DNA of 64,000 nt from Holdemanella porci (GTDB lineage: Bacteria; Bacillota_I; Bacilli_A; Erysipelotrichales; Erysipelotrichaceae), in contig NZ_VUMR01000002.1 of the NCBI RefSeq assembly GCF_009696075.1, positions 1 through 64,000 of the forward strand, read 5' to 3'. The translations under genes and the position numbers were made by a program. The notes beneath the pieces were generated by a model that worked only from the letters and a program-made list of their open reading frames with translations, did not search any database and had not been told where the DNA came from. This document shows positions 1-6,993 of this stretch, piece after piece. Each line of letters begins with the position of its first letter. Position 1 is the first letter of the stretch.

Positions 1-2
1 AT

Positions 3-113
3 ATGCACAAGAATCTACAATATCCAGGACAGTCATGTTCAATATCTCATTCTATTTTTAATGTGATTGGTTCCTTATCAAATCAAATTCGAGATGTTTT
101 ACCTGTCCTATAA
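3..113 (+). other. Short coding-like fragment, unidentified (cut by window start)
   Basis: An open frame of 36 codons runs from ATG at 3 to TAA at 111-113; it may be the 3' end of a longer gene entering the window. The text around PGQSCSISHSIFN looks protein-like but I do not recognise it. It lies in a patch of broken accessory genes. Confidence 0.2.
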
Positions 114-115
114 AT

Positions 116-268
116 ATACTAGCATCAGATGGTGAATATTCAGAATATATGGAAATTGAACAGGAAAAATATGATAAGATGATGGAAAAAGCAGGAATAA
201 AGGCATTAAAACGAGCATTTGAGCTTGGTGCCTTTACACAGGAGAAATTGGAATTATGGCTCAAGTAA
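116..268 (+). other. Gene fragment overlapping the next ORF, unidentified
   Basis: The frame ending at TAA 266-268 encodes a charged helical stretch (around YMEIEQEKYDKMMEKAG, ending KLELWLK). An ATG at 149 could start it, although the frame is open back to 62. Its end overlaps the start of the ORF at 256 by 13 nt, as in translationally coupled mobile-element genes. I do not recognise the family; it may be a truncated remnant. Confidence 0.25.
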
Positions 269-528
269 AAAAGAAAAAGAAGAAACAGACAGAAGCACAA
301 AGATTAGCACATCGTGATGCGGTCATTGCGCATGCAGACAATAAATTCGTTGCAGAACTTACAGAAAAGATGGACGCATTCATTTATACAAAGGATTTTT
401 ATATTGCCCTTTATAAACAATTGGAAAAAGGAATGACAGCTATCGAAGCCTATGAATCATTGGGATTCGACACAAAAACACTTGGAAAAGACTGTGCGCA
501 GTCTGCAGCCAAAAGAGCAAGACAATAG
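256..528 (+). CDS. Truncated IS-associated helix-turn-helix protein (likely)
   Basis: This 90-aa protein has a lysine-rich start (MAQVKKKKKK) followed by a helical region with KDFYIALYKQLEKGMTAIEA and ESLGFDT, ending at SAAKRARQ. From memory, similar N-terminal regions occur in longer HTH proteins that sit next to IS3-type transposases in gut Firmicutes, where the protein continues well past this point. Here it stops early and no transposase follows, so it is probably a remnant. No good Shine-Dalgarno site is visible; it overlaps the preceding fragment. The IS link is recalled family knowledge and not proven by the sequence. Confidence 0.4.
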   Translation: MAQVKKKKKKQTEAQRLAHRDAVIAHADNKFVAELTEKMDAFIYTKDFYIALYKQLEKGMTAIEAYESLGFDTKTLGKDCAQSAAKRARQ

Positions 529-722
529 CTTACAATACATCTATATCAAATTGTGATGAGTATTGGTTTATTCATAGAGAAAATGAAAATGTGTATATAT
601 ATTCATTTGATAATATTGATAGTGTCATGGAACTGTATAAAGAGGGTATGATTAGTGCTATTTCTGAACCAAGTTTGATAGAATCGTTGATTGATTTAAA
701 AAGGTTCAAATGCAGCAATTAA
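528..722 (+). other. Coding fragment without a start, unidentified
   Basis: One frame is open through 528-719 and ends at TAA 720-722. It encodes an acidic, well-mixed sequence (NCDEYWFIHRENENVYIYSF, then SVMELYKEGMISAISEP). No upstream start with a ribosome-binding site is visible and the family is unknown to me. Its 3' end abuts an antisense RelB-like remnant, so it looks like a truncated gene at a junction. Confidence 0.22.
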
Positions 723-776
723 TTCTTCCACAGTTGAACAGGAAGGTATGTTTGGATCATTTACTAATTTTCTTAA
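696..776 (-). pseudogene. RelB/DinJ-like antitoxin C-terminal remnant
   Basis: On the minus strand the frame ending at 696 encodes LVNDPNIPSCSTVEELIAAF. This closely matches the C-terminal half of the intact small gene at 2119-2244 (LDDPNTPSYSTTEELITALD). An in-frame stop at 777-779 cuts off the N-terminal half. It is a broken second copy of the same antitoxin-like gene; no partner toxin is visible. Confidence 0.45.
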
Positions 777-858
777 CTAAAGGACATTATCATTTTGTTC
801 ATTGTTTTAGAAGGGTGTTAGGTGAAATAATGTTTTAGTTTTTTTGAGAATACTGTGA

Positions 859-886
859 TTGATTTTAAGGTAAATATTGGTATAAT
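859..886 (+). promoter_or_regulatory. Promoter of the tandem-repeat RNA
   Basis: A -35 box TTGATT (859-864) and a perfect -10 box TATAAT (881-886) are separated by 16 nt. Transcription would start near 893, just upstream of the repeat units. Confidence 0.6.
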
Positions 887-930
887 TATATTGAAGGTAG
901 CAATACCTTTAGATGTGGTAAGCATCTTTA

Positions 931-1060
931 AAAGTTGTGGTCGGATGAGAGACGGTAAACGCTCATGTCTATTTACATGCTCGACAACCGAGAGAAAAGT
1001 TGTAGTCGGATGAGAGACGGTAAACGCTCATGTCTAATCATTGTCGACAACCGACAGAAA
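931..1060 (+). repeat. Two tandem ~65-nt direct repeats with internal dyads
   Basis: Unit 1 starts at 931 and unit 2 at 996. Positions 934-971 and 999-1036 are identical apart from G939/A1004. The units diverge only at 972-980 versus 1037-1043, with a 2-nt length difference, then agree again through TCGACAACCG. Each unit carries an outer dyad (GTTGT with ACAAC) and an inner stem ATGAG/CTCAT with a 12-nt loop. The loop bases AGAC can pair with GTCT just 3' of the stem, allowing a pseudoknot. Conserved stems with a variable loop suggest selection on structure. Confidence 0.75.
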
Positions 1061-1081
1061 AACTTACCAGATATGTATTAA

Positions 1082-1110
1082 AAGGAGTAGTGATACTCCT
1101 TATTTTTTTT
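1082..1110 (+). terminator. Intrinsic terminator between repeat RNA and toxin-like gene
   Basis: A perfect 8-bp stem (AAGGAGTA/TACTCCTT) with loop GTGA is followed by a run of eight T residues. It ends 10 nt before the start codon at 1121, so the downstream gene would be expressed only by read-through unless it has its own promoter. Confidence 0.85.
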
Positions 1111-1120
1111 AGAGGTACAC

Positions 1121-1762
1121 ATGGGAACGAATCGAAATATTTTAAGACCAGGTCAAAAGGAGAGATTACGTAGAGGAGCGATTCAAGGAAGTTGTTACTA
1201 CAATCATTTTTTAAAAGATAAAACTTTTGTCGTTGTTACAGAAGATTATATGTATTGTTCAATAACATTTAAAAAGCAAGATTTCTGCCATTTTACAGGA
1301 CTATCAATAGCTCGAGTATCAGAAAGTAATTTCTTTGACATTTGCCTTAATGGGACTATTACTAATTCCAATATAAGAGATGAACAACATTATGACTACA
1401 ATACATTAAGAGTCAAAAATAACATTTTAAAAAAATTAAATAAGTTTTTGCATGCGGATGCGTCAACGAATTTATTTATTTCTGGTTTAGTTACAAATAC
1501 ATTTACTTTTTCTTGTGCTATTCGAAATGATACAGAAAATATGACAATTTGTTTTGTTGGAGAAAACAATCGCGCTCGCAGTCTTCGAAAAGCAAGAAAT
1601 TCTAGAAATACTCAATCTGAAAAGCAAATCATTGGAATTTTTGAGTTGTATAATAACAAATGGGATAAATGTATATATATCCGCAACAGGCAAGATATTG
1701 TAGATAATTTTAATCATGATATTTTTTCTGATGAGCTAAAAAGATATTTACATATTGATTAA
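1121..1762 (+). CDS. PBECR4-like (BECR-fold) nuclease, candidate toxin of an RNA-antitoxin system
   Basis: This basic protein has 213 aa and no signal peptide or membrane segment. Residues ~40-70 contain an F-x2-x-DF-x-H-x-TGL signature (ITFKKQDFCHFTGLS), followed by FFDICLNGTITNSNI and a helical segment with NNILKKLNKFL. This pattern matches what I remember of the PBECR4 family (phage Barnase-EndoU-ColicinE5/D-RelE-like nucleases), whose members are predicted RNases. The C-terminal half is rich in Arg and Asn, ending IFSDELKRYLHID. A ribosome-binding site AGAGGT lies 5 nt before ATG. It sits directly behind the repeat RNA and terminator, so a type III-like toxin role is inferred. I see no similarity to ToxN, CptN or TenpN. 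The catalytic residues are not identified. Confidence 0.55.
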   Translation: MGTNRNILRPGQKERLRRGAIQGSCYYNHFLKDKTFVVVTEDYMYCSITFKKQDFCHFTGLSIARVSESNFFDICLNGTITNSNIRDEQHYDYNTLRVKNNILKKLNKFLHADASTNLFISGLVTNTFTFSCAIRNDTENMTICFVGENNRARSLRKARNSRNTQSEKQIIGIFELYNNKWDKCIYIRNRQDIVDNFNHDIFSDELKRYLHID

Positions 1763-2089
1763 TTACTAACGTTGATTTTTTGAAAGTCACATTTAATAAA
1801 AAATGATATAGATATTATTATCATTAAATAAACTAGTGCTATTTACCTTAAGAGACAAAAGAAATGTAATGACATATTATCTACAAGTTTATTCAGCATT
1901 ATAACAATATGGTGAGTTACATATAATAATGATTGGAACAAGATGTTTTAAGTTGGATTCATGAAAATTAATAATATCTTAGGTAGTATTCAAAACAAAG
2001 ATATATGCTCAGAAGTCAATTTATGTAAAATGTTGTGTAAGTGTCAATTCTAGCTCTATATCCTAATTTATTAAATGTTTCTATATACG
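1763..2089. other. Intergenic stretch, no gene seen
   Basis: AT-rich sequence between the PBECR4-like gene and the terminator of the antisense antitoxin gene. Only very short frames are present and none has a convincing ribosome-binding site. No terminator directly follows 1762. Confidence 0.6.
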
Positions 2090-2090
2090 A

Positions 2091-2116
2091 GAAAAAGCAC
2101 CTCGATAACGAGGTGC
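2091..2116 (-). terminator. Terminator of the RelB-like gene
   Basis: On the minus strand an 8-bp stem GCACCTCG/CGAGGTGC with a 4-nt loop is followed by TTTTTC, just past the stop codon at 2119. Confidence 0.75.
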
Positions 2117-2118
2117 GA

Positions 2119-2244
2119 TTATTTGTCTAATGCAGTAATTAATTCTTCCGTAGTTGAATAGGAAGGCGTGTTTGGATCATCTAGCATTTGTTTGCCTTCT
2201 TCAATGGCTTCAATTGTTGTTTGGTTTGGTTCGTGATTCTTCAT
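2119..2244 (-). CDS. Small RelB/DinJ-type antitoxin-like protein (orphan)
   Basis: This 41-aa protein starts MKNHEPNQTTIEAIEEGKQM and continues with DDPNTPSYSTTEELITALD. The pattern (IEAIEEG, then DDPN and a [YF]-S-[ST]-x-EEL-x-x-AL tail) is the C-terminal toxin-binding part of RelB/DinJ/Phd-type antitoxins as I know them. The N-terminal DNA-binding ribbon-helix-helix is absent, so the protein is shorter than usual. GGAGG lies 7 nt before ATG and a terminator follows, so it is likely expressed. No RelE/YafQ/ParE-type toxin is adjacent. A second, broken copy lies at 696-776. It could be a solitary decoy antitoxin or a remnant. Confidence 0.5.
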   Translation of the reverse strand: MKNHEPNQTTIEAIEEGKQMLDDPNTPSYSTTEELITALDK

Positions 2245-2340
2245 TTTTCCTCCATGTAGACAAAAAAAGGCCCCTCTGATAAAAGTGGAACAGATTTAGC
2301 GTGATAGGTACGTTACTTACAACAGAATCATATCAGAAAT

Positions 2341-2364
2341 AAAAAAAGAAGTCATCTGACTTCT
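2341..2364 (-). terminator. rpsT terminator
   Basis: Stem GAAGTCA/TGACTTC with a 2-nt loop, followed on the minus strand by a run of seven T, 10 nt past the rpsT stop. Confidence 0.8.
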
Positions 2365-2374
2365 TAATCCTTCA

Positions 2375-2638
2375 TTACGCGATTTCGTTAATAGCTTTTG
2401 CTAAACGTGCTTTTTGACGGCTAGCGTAGTTTTTGTGGTGAATACCTTTAGCTACGGCTTTGTCCAATTTAGAACTGCAGTCGTTGTAAGCTGCTACAGC
2501 AGCTTCTTTATCTTTAGCATCAACAGCTGCTAATACAGCTTTAATACTTGATTTCAATGCTGATTTTTTAGATACGACTAATTTGTGAGCCTTGTTATTT
2601 GTTTTAACACGTTTCTTTTGAGATTTAATCTGTGGCAT
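2375..2638 (-). CDS. rpsT: 30S ribosomal protein S20
   Basis: S20 binds 16S rRNA early in small-subunit assembly. The 87-aa product begins MPQIKSQKKRVKTNNKAH and is rich in Lys and Ala, with the helical hairpin typical of S20; the length is normal. A GTG nine bases upstream is in frame but is part of the AGGAGGTG ribosome-binding site, so ATG at 2638 is the start. It is monocistronic, with its own promoter (2671-2699) and terminator. It lies divergent from fmt. Confidence 0.95.
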   Translation of the reverse strand: MPQIKSQKKRVKTNNKAHKLVVSKKSALKSSIKAVLAAVDAKDKEAAVAAYNDCSSKLDKAVAKGIHHKNYASRQKARLAKAINEIA

Positions 2639-2670
2639 GAAGTGCACCTCCTGACATAAATTGCATATGG

Positions 2671-2699
2671 ATTATAGCAAAATTTCTGATTTATTGCAA
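2671..2699 (-). promoter_or_regulatory. rpsT promoter
   Basis: Minus-strand -35 TTGCAA (2699-2694), 17-nt spacer and extended -10 TGCTATAAT (the hexamer is 2676-2671). Near-consensus, as expected for a ribosomal protein gene. Confidence 0.75.
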
Positions 2700-2748
2700 C
2701 ACAACTTCAAAAAAATACGCTATAATACTCTAGTATTGGAGTGATATT

Positions 2749-3678
2749 ATGGAAAACAGACGCATTATTTTTATGGGAACACCCAAAATTGCTAGTGTCG
2801 TATTAAAAACAATGTTAGAAAATGATATACATGTAGGCTTAGTGGTAACACAGCCGGATAAGAAAAAGGGTAGAAAACAACAGTTAGTTTATTCAGAAGT
2901 CAAAGAAGTGGCTTTAGAATATGACATTCCTGTCTTTCAGCCTGTTAAAATTAAATCAGACTATCAAACGATTCTTGATTTTGCCCCTGATTTAATTGTG
3001 ACTTGTGCTTATGGACAAATTGTACCTAAGGAAGTCTTGGACTTTCCTGTGTTTGGTTGTGTAAACCTTCATGGTTCTTTGCTTCCTAAATATAGAGGGG
3101 GAGCCCCAATCCAAAGAGCCATTTGGAATGGTGATAAAGTAAGTGGGATGTCCTTAATGAAAATGGCACCTAAAATGGATGCAGGTCCTGTTTTAGCCCA
3201 AAAAGAAATTGAAATATTGCCTGAAGACAATTCCACATCTTTATTTGAAAAGATGGGTATTTGTGCAAGTGAGTTATTACTGGAACATTTTGAAGAGATT
3301 TGTTCTGGAAAGGCTGTCTATGTAGAGCAGGATGAAAGTCAGGTTGTATTCTCGCCTATTTTATCTAAAGAAGAAGAACATATCGATTTAAATCAGGATG
3401 ATGAACACATCTTGAATCAAATTCGTGCTTTCTCAGATGCACCAGGTGCTTATGTATTGTTGAATGGAAAGAAATTTAAGATTTTAAAGGCAAGTTATTT
3501 AGATGAACAGAATGAGTTTGGTCGTCTTATCAAGATTGGCAAGAACAAACTTGGCATTGGTCTTCATTTGGGTACACTTGTGATTGAAACTTGTCAAATG
3601 GAAGGAAAGCCAGTCATGGATTGTGCTAGCTTTTTTAATGGACAGGGTCGTAACTTGGTAGGAAATATTGTAGATTAG
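2749..3678 (+). CDS. fmt: Methionyl-tRNA formyltransferase
   Basis: It formylates Met-tRNAi from 10-formyl-THF, making fMet-tRNA for initiation. The 309-aa length is normal. The N-terminal catalytic domain carries the family signature [18 protein letters not shown] (residues ~110-127), with the catalytic Asn-His-Asp set expected from VNLHGSLLP and MDAGPVL. The C-terminal tRNA-binding OB-like domain follows ([17 protein letters not shown]). GGAGTGAT precedes ATG, and TATAAT at 2721-2726 may be its -10. It leads a cluster with lepA 10 nt downstream. The usual partner genes def and priA are not here. Confidence 0.95.
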   Translation: MENRRIIFMGTPKIASVVLKTMLENDIHVGLVVTQPDKKKGRKQQLVYSEVKEVALEYDIPVFQPVKIKSDYQTILDFAPDLIVTCAYGQIVPKEVLDFPVFGCVNLHGSLLPKYRGGAPIQRAIWNGDKVSGMSLMKMAPKMDAGPVLAQKEIEILPEDNSTSLFEKMGICASELLLEHFEEICSGKAVYVEQDESQVVFSPILSKEEEHIDLNQDDEHILNQIRAFSDAPGAYVLLNGKKFKILKASYLDEQNEFGRLIKIGKNKLGIGLHLGTLVIETCQMEGKPVMDCASFFNGQGRNLVGNIVD

Positions 3679-3688
3679 GGGGAAATCT

Positions 3689-5491
3689 ATGGATCAAAAG
3701 AATGTTCGAAATTTTTGTATCATTGCACATATTGACCACGGAAAAAGTACGTTAGCCGATCGTATCTTGGAACTTACGGATACGGTGGAAAAGCGTGAAA
3801 TGAAAGATCAAATTCTAGATTCAATGGATCTAGAAAGAGAGCGTGGTATCACAATTAAATTAAATGCTGTACAGCTTGTATATCATGCCAAAGATGGACA
3901 AGACTACTTGTTCCATCTTATTGATACACCAGGCCATGTCGACTTTACATATGAAGTGTCTCGCTCTTTAGCGGCATGTGATGGGGCTATCTTAGTTGTG
4001 GATGCAGCTCAAGGCGTACAAGCACAGACTTTAGCCAATGTATATTTGGCATTAGAAAACGACTTGGAAATCTTGCCTGTATTAAATAAGGTGGATCTTC
4101 CAAGTGCCCAACCAGAAGTGGTGAAAAAAGAAATTGAAGATTTAATTGGATTGGATTGTAGTGAAGCGGTTGAAATCAGTGCTAAATCGGGATTGAATGT
4201 CGATAAAGTGCTAGAAGAAATCGTGCATAAATTACCAAGTCCAAAAGGGGATAAAGAAGCACCAACACAAGCTTTAGTTTTTGACTCTTTCTACGATTCC
4301 TATCGTGGAATCATTGCGTTTGTATCGGTAAAGAATGGAACAATCAAACCAAAAGATAAGATTCGCTTTATGGCAACCGGCGCTGAATATGAGGTCACAG
4401 AAGTGGGTGTTCGTACACCAAAAGAAGTTGTGGAAGACCAATTGAACTGTGGAGATGTAGGATGGGTCAGTGCAGCCATTAAAAACATTGAAGATGTTCG
4501 TGTCGGTGATACGATTACAGTTGCATCCAATCCTGCAAGTGAACCACTATCTGGATATCGTGAAATGCACCCGATGGTATATTGTGGTTTGTATCCTGTA
4601 GACAATGCGCGTTATGACGATTTAAAAGAAGCGTTGTCCAAATTAAAATTAAATGATGCGGCTCTACACTATGAACCGGAAACATCACAAGCTTTAGGGT
4701 TTGGATTTCGATGCGGATTCTTAGGTTTATTACATATGGACGTAGTTGAAGAGCGTTTAGAGCGTGAATACAATCTTAGTTTGATCGCAACAAGTCCTTC
4801 CGTAATTTATCATGTCTATAAAACAGATGGTACTATGGAAGAAATCGATAACCCATCGGCTTTACCAGAACCTCAAAAAGTGGATCATATTGAAGAACCT
4901 TATGTGAAGTGTGACATTATGGTGCCAAAAGAATTTGTGGGTCCGATGATGGATCTTTGTCAGAAAAAACGTGGCGAATATGTAGACCTTCAAGTTTTAG
5001 ATGATGTTCGTATGATGATGGTTTACCAAATGCCATTAAGTGAAATTATTTATGATTTCTTTGATAAGATGAAATCTTGTACAAAAGGATATGCTAGTTT
5101 TGACTATGAATTTAGCGGATACCGTACAAGTAGTCTAGTGAAGATGGATATTTTATTAAATGGACAGATCGTCGATGCCCTATCTACCATTGTGTTTAGA
5201 GATTTTGCGTATAACCGCGGTAACGCGATGGCCGTAAAATTAAAAGACTTGATTCCTAAGCAGCAATTTGAAATTCCTGTACAGGCAGCTATTGGTGGAA
5301 AGATCATTGCACGTACAAACATTAAGGCATTGCGTAAAAACGTATTGGCAAAATGTTATGGTGGCGATATCTCACGTAAAAAGAAATTGTTAGAGAAACA
5401 AAAAGAAGGAAAGAAACGTATGAAGATGGTTGGATCGGTAGAGATTCCTCAAGAAGCCTTCATGGCCGTTTTAAGTATGGATGACGACTAA
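3689..5491 (+). CDS. lepA: Elongation factor 4 (back-translocating GTPase LepA)
   Basis: EF4 is a ribosomal GTPase that remodels stalled or post-translocation ribosomes and influences 30S biogenesis. The 600-aa product shows G1 AHIDHGKST (residues ~12-20), G3 DTPGH, G4 NKVD and G5 SAKSG. The EF-G-like domains and the LepA-specific C-terminal domain follow ([25 protein letters not shown] is split across residues ~530-555). GGGGG precedes ATG. Its stop overlaps the start of hemW by one base. The lepA-hemW order is conserved in many Firmicutes. Confidence 0.97.
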   Translation: MDQKNVRNFCIIAHIDHGKSTLADRILELTDTVEKREMKDQILDSMDLERERGITIKLNAVQLVYHAKDGQDYLFHLIDTPGHVDFTYEVSRSLAACDGAILVVDAAQGVQAQTLANVYLALENDLEILPVLNKVDLPSAQPEVVKKEIEDLIGLDCSEAVEISAKSGLNVDKVLEEIVHKLPSPKGDKEAPTQALVFDSFYDSYRGIIAFVSVKNGTIKPKDKIRFMATGAEYEVTEVGVRTPKEVVEDQLNCGDVGWVSAAIKNIEDVRVGDTITVASNPASEPLSGYREMHPMVYCGLYPVDNARYDDLKEALSKLKLNDAALHYEPETSQALGFGFRCGFLGLLHMDVVEERLEREYNLSLIATSPSVIYHVYKTDGTMEEIDNPSALPEPQKVDHIEEPYVKCDIMVPKEFVGPMMDLCQKKRGEYVDLQVLDDVRMMMVYQMPLSEIIYDFFDKMKSCTKGYASFDYEFSGYRTSSLVKMDILLNGQIVDALSTIVFRDFAYNRGNAMAVKLKDLIPKQQFEIPVQAAIGGKIIARTNIKALRKNVLAKCYGGDISRKKKLLEKQKEGKKRMKMVGSVEIPQEAFMAVLSMDDD

Positions 5492-6570
5492 TGGTACCAT
5501 CAGCCTATGTACATATTCCATTCTGTGATTCGATATGTGCGTATTGTGATTTTGTCCGGATTCAAAAAAATGAACAGTTCTTTTCGAGTTGGAAAGAAAA
5601 GTTAATACAAGAAATTCAAGAGTATAAGATTTCAAATCTTCATACTCTTTATTTTGGTGGGGGCACACCAAGTGTATTAAGTTTGGATGATTTTGCATCG
5701 ATAAGAAATTGTTTTCCCAAAGATATTGATGAATTTACCGTAGAATGCAATCCCGAATCCTTAGATGAAGAAAAACTAGCATCTTATGTTTCTTTGGGAG
5801 TCAACCGTATTAGTTTGGGTGTACAAAGCTTTAATGATGATCTATTAAAAGTCTGTCGAAGAAGACATACATCCAATCAGGCTAAGAATGTGATTCGATG
5901 GATTCAAGAAAGTGGAATTCATAATTTCTCCATTGATTTAATTTTTGGACTTCCCAATCAAACAATGGAAGATGTGAAAATAGATATTTCCACATTTTTA
6001 AGTTTAGATATACCACACTTATCCATCTATTCTTTACAGATTGAAGAAAATTCAATATTTGGAAAGACAGGTGTAGAGCCTTGTGATCCAGATCTTGAAG
6101 CGGATATGTTTGAATACATTACCAAAACACTTGAAGCAGCCGGATATATTCATTATGAGATTTCTAGCTTTTGTAAGCCAGGCTATTATTCCAAACATAA
6201 TCTAGCCTATTGGCAAGATAAAGACTTCTATGGCTTTGGCTGTGGCGCAAGTGGAAGACTTGATGGCATTCGTTATGATAATACGACAAGTTTAAAGCAG
6301 TATTGTTTGAAGGGTCCTTGTTCTACATATATTCCTGAACCACTATCTGAACGAGGTATGGATGCGATCATGATGGCATTGCGTACAAAGTTTGGGTTGA
6401 ATATAAGAGAATGGAATTTGAAATATCAGAATGATTTTAAAAATCATTATGCCACTGTATTAGATACGTATCGTGAGTATTTTTGTTTCGAAGGGGAATG
6501 TATCTATTTAAATGATGCTGGACTTGAAATATTAAATACGATTCTAGTTGATTTTATGATGATAGAATGA
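5491..6570 (+). CDS. hemW: HemW-type radical SAM protein (heme chaperone / coproporphyrinogen oxidase homologue)
   Basis: HemW proteins bind heme and a 4Fe-4S cluster and are proposed to insert heme; older annotation as oxygen-independent coproporphyrinogen III oxidase is usually wrong. The 359-aa product starts [21 protein letters not shown], containing the CxxxCxxC radical SAM motif (residues ~12-19). FGGGTPS (SAM binding) and the NPESL segment follow. The start codon overlaps the lepA stop (TAATG), implying translational coupling. No heme biosynthesis genes are nearby. Confidence 0.92.
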   Translation: MVPSAYVHIPFCDSICAYCDFVRIQKNEQFFSSWKEKLIQEIQEYKISNLHTLYFGGGTPSVLSLDDFASIRNCFPKDIDEFTVECNPESLDEEKLASYVSLGVNRISLGVQSFNDDLLKVCRRRHTSNQAKNVIRWIQESGIHNFSIDLIFGLPNQTMEDVKIDISTFLSLDIPHLSIYSLQIEENSIFGKTGVEPCDPDLEADMFEYITKTLEAAGYIHYEISSFCKPGYYSKHNLAYWQDKDFYGFGCGASGRLDGIRYDNTTSLKQYCLKGPCSTYIPEPLSERGMDAIMMALRTKFGLNIREWNLKYQNDFKNHYATVLDTYREYFCFEGECIYLNDAGLEILNTILVDFMMIE

Positions 6571-6576
6571 TATCAT
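6548..6576 (+). promoter_or_regulatory. rpsO promoter
   Basis: -35 TTGATT (6548-6553), 17-nt spacer, -10 TATCAT (6571-6576). The -35 lies inside the 3' end of hemW. Confidence 0.45.
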
Positions 6577-6585
6577 TTAGTAGCT

Positions 6586-6640
6586 TTTGTACTGAGAGTC
6601 TGGAAACTTCCAACCTTTCGCTCGGTAGAAAAGGACTAAT
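6586..6640 (+). promoter_or_regulatory. Structured rpsO leader, candidate S15 autoregulatory element
   Basis: The leader contains a perfect GGAA/TTCC hairpin and a flanking pair CTGAG/CTCGG, placed between the promoter and the GGAGGA site of rpsO. S15 represses its own mRNA through such leader structures in several bacteria. The match to a known class cannot be verified by eye. Confidence 0.35.
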
Positions 6641-6659
6641 ATACATGGAGGAAGAAAAA

Positions 6660-6926
6660 ATGTTATTAAAATCTGAAAAACAAGCAATTATGCAAGAGTA
6701 TGCAGTACACGAAGGTGACACAGGTTCTCCTGAAGTTCAAATCGCAGTATTGACTGAAGAAATCAACCGTTTAACTGAACACTTCAAAGAACACAAACAT
6801 GATTACCACTCACAACGTGGATTGATGAAAAAAGTTGGTCGTCGTAAAAAATTGTTAGCTTACTTGAAGGGTAAAGATTTAGACCGTTACAAAGCATTGA
6901 TCGCTAAATTAGGTTTAAGAAAGTAA
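6660..6926 (+). CDS. rpsO: 30S ribosomal protein S15
   Basis: S15 binds the central domain of 16S rRNA. The 88-aa product, beginning [20 protein letters not shown], carries the family signature [20 protein letters not shown]; the length is normal. ATG at 6660 is preceded by GGAGGA; the longer in-frame reading from 6567 has no ribosome-binding site and crosses the leader, so it is rejected. It is followed by a terminator and pnp, the common rpsO-pnp order. Confidence 0.96.
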   Translation: MLLKSEKQAIMQEYAVHEGDTGSPEVQIAVLTEEINRLTEHFKEHKHDYHSQRGLMKKVGRRKKLLAYLKGKDLDRYKALIAKLGLRK

Positions 6927-6948
6927 TCGAAAAGATTACTTTTTTTTT
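6923..6948 (+). terminator. rpsO terminator
   Basis: Stem GTAATC/GATTAC with a 5-nt loop, then nine T. The stop codon of rpsO lies in the 5' arm. Confidence 0.8.
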
Positions 6949-6993
6949 ATGCATTTATTTGATAAAATATAAAAGTATGATTGAGGTGAAAAA

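Larger units (their letters stand above)
893..1110 (+). ncRNA. Structured tandem-repeat RNA, candidate type III antitoxin RNA
   Basis: From the predicted start near 893 the transcript contains a small hairpin (AGATG/CATCT, 911-927), two near-identical ~65-nt units (931-995 and 996-1060), then a strong intrinsic terminator (1082-1110) before the downstream ORF. No ORF spans the region. Promoter, tandem repeats, terminator and then toxin gene is the known layout of type III toxin-antitoxin loci such as ToxIN, in which the repeat RNA neutralises the toxin and read-through sets toxin level. The assignment is by architecture only. A tandem cis-regulatory leader is the main alternative. Confidence 0.55.

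Noticed and set aside
940-970. Hammerhead-like ribozyme (GATGAG followed by AAAC and GTC)
   Set aside because: The required CTGATGAG...CGAAAC core is not met (CGGATGAG and GTAAACG) and the helices do not form the three-way junction.
931-1060. Two near-identical repeats taken as a mini CRISPR array
   Set aside because: The supposed spacers are themselves conserved (TCGACAACCGA-AGA in both), the units contain long internal dyads, there is no leader or cas gene, and a terminator plus ORF follows directly.
2700-2726. TTGCAA at 2694 as -35 for fmt
   Set aside because: The spacer to TATAAT (2721) would be 21 nt; the same hexamer fits the divergent rpsT promoter with 17 nt.
6567-6659. N-terminal extension of ribosomal protein S15
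   Set aside because: It runs through the structured leader; the GGAGGA site and normal family length fix the start at 6660.
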